Part shown: positions 57,854 through 64,000 of the stretch, piece by piece
Position numbering within the stretch: position 1 is the stretch's first letter
Layout of the letters: the number at the start of each line of letters is the position of its first letter
DNA from: Okapia johnstoni
Taxonomy: Eukaryota; Chordata; Mammalia; Artiodactyla; Giraffidae
NCBI GenBank assembly: GCA_024291935.2
Contig: CM044309.1
Span: 2,108,001-2,172,000, forward strand
Direction: 5' to 3'
Length of the DNA: 64,000 nt
Translations under genes and position numbers: made by a program
The notes under the pieces: generated by a model
The model's database searches: none
Seen by the model: only the letters and a program-made list of their open reading frames with translations
What the model was told of the DNA's origin: nothing

Positions 57854-59206
57854 TGCGTATGTGGGTTAGGACTGGATCATTTCTCTTCGCCGCCTATCAA
57901 ATTCTGGGTCTTATTTCTTTTCAGCCTTAGTTGTAGATGTACCTTGATCCCACCTCTAAAAGATTCATACTATATTCTTAATGGTCAGCAGAACATACAT
58001 TAAATTAATTGCTATATCATTAGCAAATATTGCTAGATTTTTTTTAAATATTGAGTTTTGATTTTTCCTAGTTCATATGCCTGATACAATTCATCTTTAT
58101 ATAAATGTTCTGTAATGTCTCTTATAATTTTCTGCATAGAGGCTTTGCAAACTTTTTACCTGATAGCTAGAGACCTGTGTACCTATGAATTAGACACCAT
58201 GTATATCACACATTATCATTATTATTATTAATTATTTTACAAAAGCTGAGGCTATGGGAGTTATTTGATGCATCCACTCTGTGGAAGCAAACCACGGGCT
58301 AGAGGTCTATTCTCTTGCTCTCAGCGCTTCCTTAGAAGTAGTTGGGAGGAGATTAGCAGTCTCAGAGTAAATGTTTTTCAGTGAATCCATGCAATTTGTA
58401 TTCTACTCAGCCTCATAAATTTTTAAAAAATAGTATTTAAGAAAAGTGTTATTATTTTTGGAAAATTTTCTTTAAAAATCAAAGGAGATAAAAAATAAAC
58501 CCGCAGAAATATTAAATAAGTGCAGTGAGGTTGTTCAATGTTCTAAACTGAAAGCCTGATTGACCAGAGAGAGGACAAGAAGCCAAAGGACATTTGGTCT
58601 TTAAATTCAGCCTCGTTCAGGGAAACATTCCCAGCATTTAATTGGAATGAGGTTTTCATTCTCAGAATCAGTATTTTCTCATACACATACCCACACACAT
58701 ACAGTTTCCCCCTTAACTTCTCACTTGCTTTTAATAATCCATCCTGGTTTTAAAGGTAACATAGTAACATGTTGTCACTATGTGTAAACAAAAAATACAA
58801 ACACGAAACTCACAATGCTTTACAATTTCCCAGCTAAGGAAGCAGAAATAAAATTGTAAAACCATGCTTTAAAGCATATTTCGCAAGATCTGTTGTGACT
58901 TGAATATTTCCATGTTAATCCATAATGTAGATTGACACATTTGAGATAAACAAACCTGTAGTGTGATTTTAAAATAACATATCACTAAAGCTTATGATGA
59001 GTGTGTTATAAAGTGAGAAAAAAATGTTTTCTGCTATTTCCTCAACATATCTTCACTGTTTTATTGCGGGGAGGTTGGTGGATGGCTCAATGGACCTGAG
59101 TCGTACACTTCTTTGCAATAGGAAAATAGAATACCCTTTTAAAGTACCTTTTCTGTGTTTGCAGAATAAGACATTTATCATCCAGTTCTAACAGAAGTCG
59201 AAAATA
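57854..59206. other. AT-rich unique DNA
   Basis: Nothing recognised. Confidence 0.45.
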
Positions 59207-59290
59207 AGAACAATTAATTCAAGAAACATTTAATGAGCACTTACTATGTTCCTGGTACTGTATCTGATACTGAATTATGTTAGATGCTGA
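59207..59290 (-). mobile_element. L2 LINE fragment (weak)
   Basis: gaaacatttaatgagcactt then actatgttcctggtactgta, the antisense L2/MIR-like size motif. Confidence 0.5.
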
Positions 59291-59323
59291 ACTATGTTAA
59301 TACTGTTCCAGAGACATTAATTA

Positions 59324-59522
59324 ATGTTAAATGCTTAGTCACGTCCGACTCTTTGTGACCTCATGGACTATAGCCTGCCAGGCTCCTATGTCCATGGAAT
59401 TCTCCAAGAATACTCGAGTGGGTAGCCTTCCCATTTCCAGGGGAGCTTCCTGACTCAGGGATTGAACCCAAATCTCCCACATTGCGGGCAGATTCTCTAC
59501 CATCTGAGCCACCAGGGAAGCT
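59324..59522 (-). mobile_element. Bov-tA SINE with 13-bp target duplication
   Basis: gagacattaatta at 59311-59323 and 59523-59535 flanks an antisense Bov-tA (cttagtcacgtccgactctt to gagccaccagggaagct). Perfect duplication implies a fairly recent insertion. Confidence 0.95.
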
Positions 59523-59535
59523 GAGACATTAATTA

Positions 59536-59868
59536 GGAGGTGATAAAGGTTCATGGTAGTTTGTAAGAAACTCTGAAAACAAAACAGAATAAAACTCTGA
59601 GCATCCTAGCAACACTCTGTAAATGTTCATTGGGTTACTAAATTCTCAAAATACACTGCTTGCCCAAATAAAATTCTCTCTCTTTTTTAAAATTTATTTT
59701 TCTATCTCTTAGAAATATAAAATTGAAATCTGAATAAAGTCTGAAGTATTATACCAAAGTTAAATTTTTATTTTTGGTAAACATATCAATGCTACTTAAG
59801 ATGATAACTTTAGGGAAATGGAAGAAGGATCCAGGGACCCTCTGCACTGTCTTCTCAATGCTTCTGTG
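59536..59868. other. AT-rich spacer
   Basis: Nothing recognised. Confidence 0.45.
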
Positions 59869-59990
59869 TTGCTGTTGTTCCTCAGTCGCTCAGTCATGTC
59901 TGACTCTTTGCCACCAAGTGGACTGCAGCACACCAGGCCTCCAGGTCCTTCTCCCTCTCCCAGAGCTCGCTCAAACTCATGTCCATTGAG
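59869..59990 (-). mobile_element. BovB LINE 3' end, very short
   Basis: ttgctgttgttcctcagtcg to ctcaaactcatgtccattga; about 120 bp, 5'-truncated. Confidence 0.88.
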
Positions 59991-61312
59991 CTGGTATTTA
60001 AAAGTCTAGAAAAGATGTCATGTGAACATGTAGCTTATTAGATTTTAGTGCTACATCACAGCCCAATTTGTGTAAACACAATGCGTTATCAATTCTCATT
60101 GATTATTAAAGTTCTTCATCTTCACAACTCTCCAAGGGAAATATTTTCAGCTTACCTGTACCAAAAACTCAAGGTACAATATTTTCATAAAATACGAAAT
60201 AAGCTAAAAAACATAATTGAACTTTGGCCAACTCATTATTTGAAACTAATGTAATCAATTCAAAAAATTTAAATGTACAAAAATAAAATTATAGGCCTAA
60301 TTCAGTCAGTTATTAAATTTGAATGTGAAAATCCAGTGTGAAATATTGGCTAACTGATTTCAATTGTGTGTTCCCAAATAATACATATTGATCAAATGAA
60401 TTATCTCAACAATGCAAGAAGGCTTAATATCAAATTTTAAATACACCATAACATCAATAATCTAAAAGAGAGACATTATTTTTTAACTTACTAGATAAAG
60501 AAAAAAGCATTGCCTATGTTTAGTAGTTCATTGTAACTAAGATAAAATTAAAAAAAAATAAGAAAGTATGAAAAGTTGGCTAAGGTCTACTGAATTATAT
60601 CAGTGTACTTTCAATTTTAAAATGCACTGATATAAATATAATGAGAATATAGATGTATTTAAATATAGATGTATTAAATATAGAAAATCTAGATGTATTA
60701 AAGAAAGGAAAATGTAGATGTATTAAAGATAAGAATGATGCTTGCTCGTGGTGATTCCTCACCATGAATAAGTGAAAACAAATGATTTAGTAAATAAAAC
60801 ATACAAAAGATAAAATAGTTATATTTCCAAGTAAAATAGCTCCATTAATGGAAAACATTAGACAATGAACAGGTAGATACTAGATCTGAAAGCAGACTTC
60901 AGAAAATGTGTCAGTATAAAATCATTCTGGAAAGATCAGTGTATTCATTTACTTTGACAGTGAGCCGTTAGACGAGTGCATAGCTTCTGGGTTAGGTACA
61001 TACTTGGGGAAGCACTGCATTGATTAGACCCTTCACAGTTACAGCAGGAACCATAGGTGATAAAAGGAGTAATATGAAAAAATACACACACACAAAAAAA
61101 TCTATGGAAATATTTTAAATTATTTAAAACACAAATAAATGGATAAACATATTATTTCAAGGAATGTGACAATTTGAAATTGTTCAGATGACAATTTAAT
61201 TCAAAATGTTTTAAAGGACTGTGTAATTTTCTATATTTCTCTGAAATATTCAACAAAATGTTAAAATTTATTGAATTTTTATTAATTGTTTTTATTGATA
61301 TTTATAGTCAAG
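59991..61312. other. AT-rich unique DNA with local repeats
   Basis: 60647-60733 holds four irregularly spaced copies of tagatgtatt(t)aaa. No gene seen. Confidence 0.45.
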
Positions 61313-61425
61313 TGATAGAGATATAAATCAGTGAAACAAAATAAAGAACTCAGAAAGAGCCCCACACAATTGTGACCAATCGATTTTTGACAAAGGCATT
61401 ATTTATTAGGATAAATGTTATAGGA
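61313..61425 (+). mobile_element. L1 ORF2 fragment
   Basis: gagatataaatcagtgaaac, agaactcagaaagagcccca and tgaccaatcgatttttgaca are diverged L1 ORF2 text in plus sense. Confidence 0.6.
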
Positions 61426-62445
61426 AGCCAAATTACTTCTACAAGAAAGGTTATTTTTGAAGTTCTCCTTAGAGAAAAGAAATCCTTCCAAATTTTGACT
61501 TAGATAATGCTCTTTAATGGATTCTCACATAAAATTGAACATTTGGAATATTTCCAGTTACAACCTCTAATTCATTAAATGGAAAGGGAAGAATGTAAAA
61601 TGTTTTATGTTTAATTTAGAGGTGAGGTATGGACAGTGACCACTTTCCTAGCAATACATAGATGCATCTAGATTCCCTTACTTTTATCATTTTAAAATAA
61701 TTAGACACTGTTATAACATGTCACTCCAACTGCAGAATTTTTTTGATTCTGTTATTTTACTCTATCTAAATCTTCAGAAGTAATATATAAAATAATCATG
61801 TTCTATGTATCATATCTATATTCATCTAAAATACATAATTATGGGACATGATGCAATATACACACAATAGTAATAAACATGAAAAATTAATTTTTGGACT
61901 GCTAGCTCCCCATCCAATATTTATTTTTGTCTCTGAAATACTTATTTCCTTAGGAGCTTTACCCTGTTCTCTTCACTTACTACATTTGAATGTAATACGT
62001 GAACATTTCACTGGAATGCTATACGACTCTTTCATGCTATCTGATTTTGCCTTGAATACCCTCAAGAGGATGCTACATTTATTATGTAAAGAGTATTATA
62101 CATGCATCTATTATCATTAAATGTCATCAGTGACAAAGCAAGTATAAAATCTGCTTCAAAGCCTAAATCTGATTATAGTATTTTCTTGTTTAAACATTAT
62201 ATTTATCTTTACATTGCATCAATATAGATTTTCTAAATTCCAGGACTTCCATAATCAAATTTCTACCTATCCTTGGACAGACTGGCCTATAGAAAAGAAA
62301 AATTCGAAGCCTCTAATACAACAATCATTTTGGAATTATCATGGGAATAAGAGTTGAATAGAATTAGTAAGTAAAGTTTTCTTTGATAAAGTATATTCAG
62401 ACAAGAGATTAAGAAATATTTTTAAAAGTTTCTCTCTCCCTACTA
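61426..62445. other. AT-rich unique DNA
   Basis: A 90-codon frame at 61848-62120 lacks known motifs. Nothing recognised. Confidence 0.45.
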
Positions 62446-63104
62446 TTGTTATTGTTCAGTGACTAAGTCATGTCTGACTTTTTGCAAGCCATGAGCTGCA
62501 AAACATCAGGCTTCCCTGTCCTTCACTGTCTCCCAGAGCTTGCTCAAACTCATGTCCATTGAGTCAGTGATGCCATCCAACCATCTCATCTTCTGCCAAC
62601 CCCTTCTCTTGCCCTCAGTCTTTCCCAATACCAGGGTCTTTTCCAACAAATCTGCTCTTCACATCAGGTGGCCAAAGTATTGGCCAGCATCAGTCCTTCC
62701 AATGAATATTCAGGGTTGATTTCCTTTAGGATGGACTGTTTTGATCTCCTTGAAGTCCAGCGGACTCTCAAGAGTCTTCTCCAATACCACAGTTTGAAAG
62801 CATCAATTCTTTTGTGCTTAGCCCTCTTTATGGTCCAACTCTGACATCCATACATGACTACTAGAAAAACCACAGCTTTGACTTTACAGACCTTTGTCAG
62901 CAAAGTGGTCTCTGCTTCTCAATACATTGTCTAGCTTTGTCATAGCTTTTCCTTCCATTCCATGGACAGAAGATCCTGGCAAGCTACAGTCCATGGGGTT
63001 GCAAAGAGTCGCACACAACTGAGTGACTAACACTTTCACTTTCTTTTAAGGAGCAAGCATCTTTTAATTTCAGGGCTGTGGCCAGAGTTTAATTGAAAAT
63101 AAGA
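62446..63104 (-). mobile_element. BovB LINE 3' part, split by a SINE fragment
   Basis: ttattgttcagtgactaagt to catagcttttccttcc (62446-62956), resuming as aaggagcaagcatcttttaatttc (63048-63104). The minus-strand frame 62664-62903 reads MYGCQSWTIKRAKHKRIDAF, the ORF2 C-terminal region. Reverse-transcriptase part absent. Confidence 0.92.
62957..63047 (+). mobile_element. Bov-A fragment inside BovB
   Basis: attccatggacagaagatcc to gagtgactaacactttcactttc. 5'-truncated (about 90 bp) and inserted in the opposite sense to its BovB host. Confidence 0.88.
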
Positions 63105-63818
63105 TATACCTTAGTTCCCAAGGTATCCCTGACTATAAAATATCCTAAGGCTTTTCAATCAACAGACTTTTCCTTACCCGTGGACCTAAAGAAGCTATAA
63201 TTAAATCAACCCTGTGGCTGCCATCACTTAACTGTGAACTGAGTATTGTGTGAAATGTTTTCTTAAAGAATATGTCTACTTCATACTGACCCAAACACTA
63301 ACAAAGGCAGGCCCCTTGAAATCATATTTTATGCATTAAAGTAGAAGCATTAAAAATGATTTTATGTGCACATATTAGGGAAAGTTTCATAAAACTAGGT
63401 ATGTATAACCCATGCTTTGCTTCTGTTAAAATATGCCATAGTCTAAAGAGCATTTAAAACAAGCTGCGGTTGCCAATGTAAGATAGTTACATCAGGCTGA
63501 CAGATGGCTGAGACGAACAAAATTGGAGAGATGAGTGAAGAGTGAAAAAGAATGTAGGGAAGGAGAGAGTTAAAATTACATTGAGGTTCATGTAGCTATA
63601 GCATATGTAGGTGCTATGTTAGGTCTTAATAAGCTTTGTTCTAAAAATCAGTTCCTGAGTCTCTTTGACTCTCTGATACGGTCCCTTATTTTTCTCATGT
63701 TATTTTGAAGTGAAATGCAGCAAAAAGCATTGGCAACTTTGATAGAAAAATTTAAATAATTTGATTTAAAATTTTAACCCAGGATCTGATTTTTTCTTCA
63801 GCTTTCACAATGTGATGT
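63105..63818. other. AT-rich unique DNA
   Basis: Nothing recognised. Confidence 0.45.
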
Positions 63819-63830
63819 ATGTGTGTGTGT

Positions 63831-64000
63831 TAGTTGCTCAGTCACGTCTGACTCTTTGTGACCCCATCGACTGTAGCTGCCAGGCACCTCTGCCCATGGA
63901 ATTCTCCAGGCAAGAATACTGGAGTGGGTTGCCATGTCTTTCTCCAGGGAATCTTCCTGACCCAGGGATCGAACCCAGGTCTCCTGCATTGCAGACAGAT
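63831..64000 (-). mobile_element. Bov-tA SINE, cut by window end
   Basis: A (GT)6 run (63819-63830), then gttgctcagtcacgtctgac through aggaatctt-type text to cctgcattgcagacagat, where the window stops inside the tRNA head. Confidence 0.93.

Noticed and set aside
1..64000. CRISPR arrays, bacterial operons, phage or plasmid origins
   Set aside because: The repeats are dispersed eukaryotic retroposons and microsatellites; no spaced direct-repeat array or compact gene order is present.

Overview
This window is nuclear DNA from a pecoran ruminant (cattle, sheep, goat or deer type). The evidence is the repeat load: many BovB (RTE-type LINE) pieces, Bov-tA and Bov-A/Bov-A2 SINEs on both strands, one CHR-type cetartiodactyl SINE, ruminant L1 3' ends and ruminant-style LTRs, on top of older mammal-wide repeats (MIR, L2, MaLR LTRs, a MER5-like piece). 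The species cannot be fixed from sequence alone. Composition is AT-rich and intergenic or intronic in character. No intact protein-coding host gene, no rRNA or tRNA gene and no CRISPR array is visible; nearly all short open frames are shadows of repeats.

Layout. 0-6.7 kb: an almost full-length mariner transposon (31-1625) with a dead transposase on the minus strand, carrying two later insertions; an L1 3' end (2826-3354); a 25-T run; SINE, L2, LTR-like and MIR pieces. 6.8-19 kb: mostly unique AT-rich DNA with scattered SINEs, one BovB 3' end and one MaLR LTR. 19-21.5 kb: the longest BovB copy (19570-20899), still holding a 155-codon open reverse-transcriptase core, inserted in an old L1; then a CHR SINE. 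23-27.2 kb: two MIRs, and an inverted (twin-primed) L1 interrupted by a solo LTR with perfect 4-bp target duplications (26684-27147). 27.8-37.2 kb: Bov-A2, LTR-like, MER5-like and BovB copies, tandem-headed SINEs and a second LTR inside an L1 (36680-37138). 38-51.7 kb: SINEs, an old L1 ORF2 segment (42090-43320), BovB ends, a 56-bp minisatellite (47475-47636) and L1 3' ends. 52.1-53.2 kb: a cluster of unusually long minus-strand frames, probably an unidentified decayed coding sequence. 54-64 kb: MaLR LTRs, a long CA/TG microsatellite, SINEs and BovB ends, the last SINE cut by the window edge.

How the parts relate: BovB supplies the reverse transcriptase that ruminant SINEs with BovB-like tails are thought to use, and the window shows the product: nested insertions with target duplications, SINE-seeded CA and AGC microsatellites, and composite SINEs moved as one unit. 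Signals not explained by repeats are the 52-53 kb decayed frames, a few exon-like segments with good splice signals (18120-18145, 32545-32885, 55127-55507, 56716-56842) and a CTCF-like motif at 18264-18283. These are offered as hypotheses.
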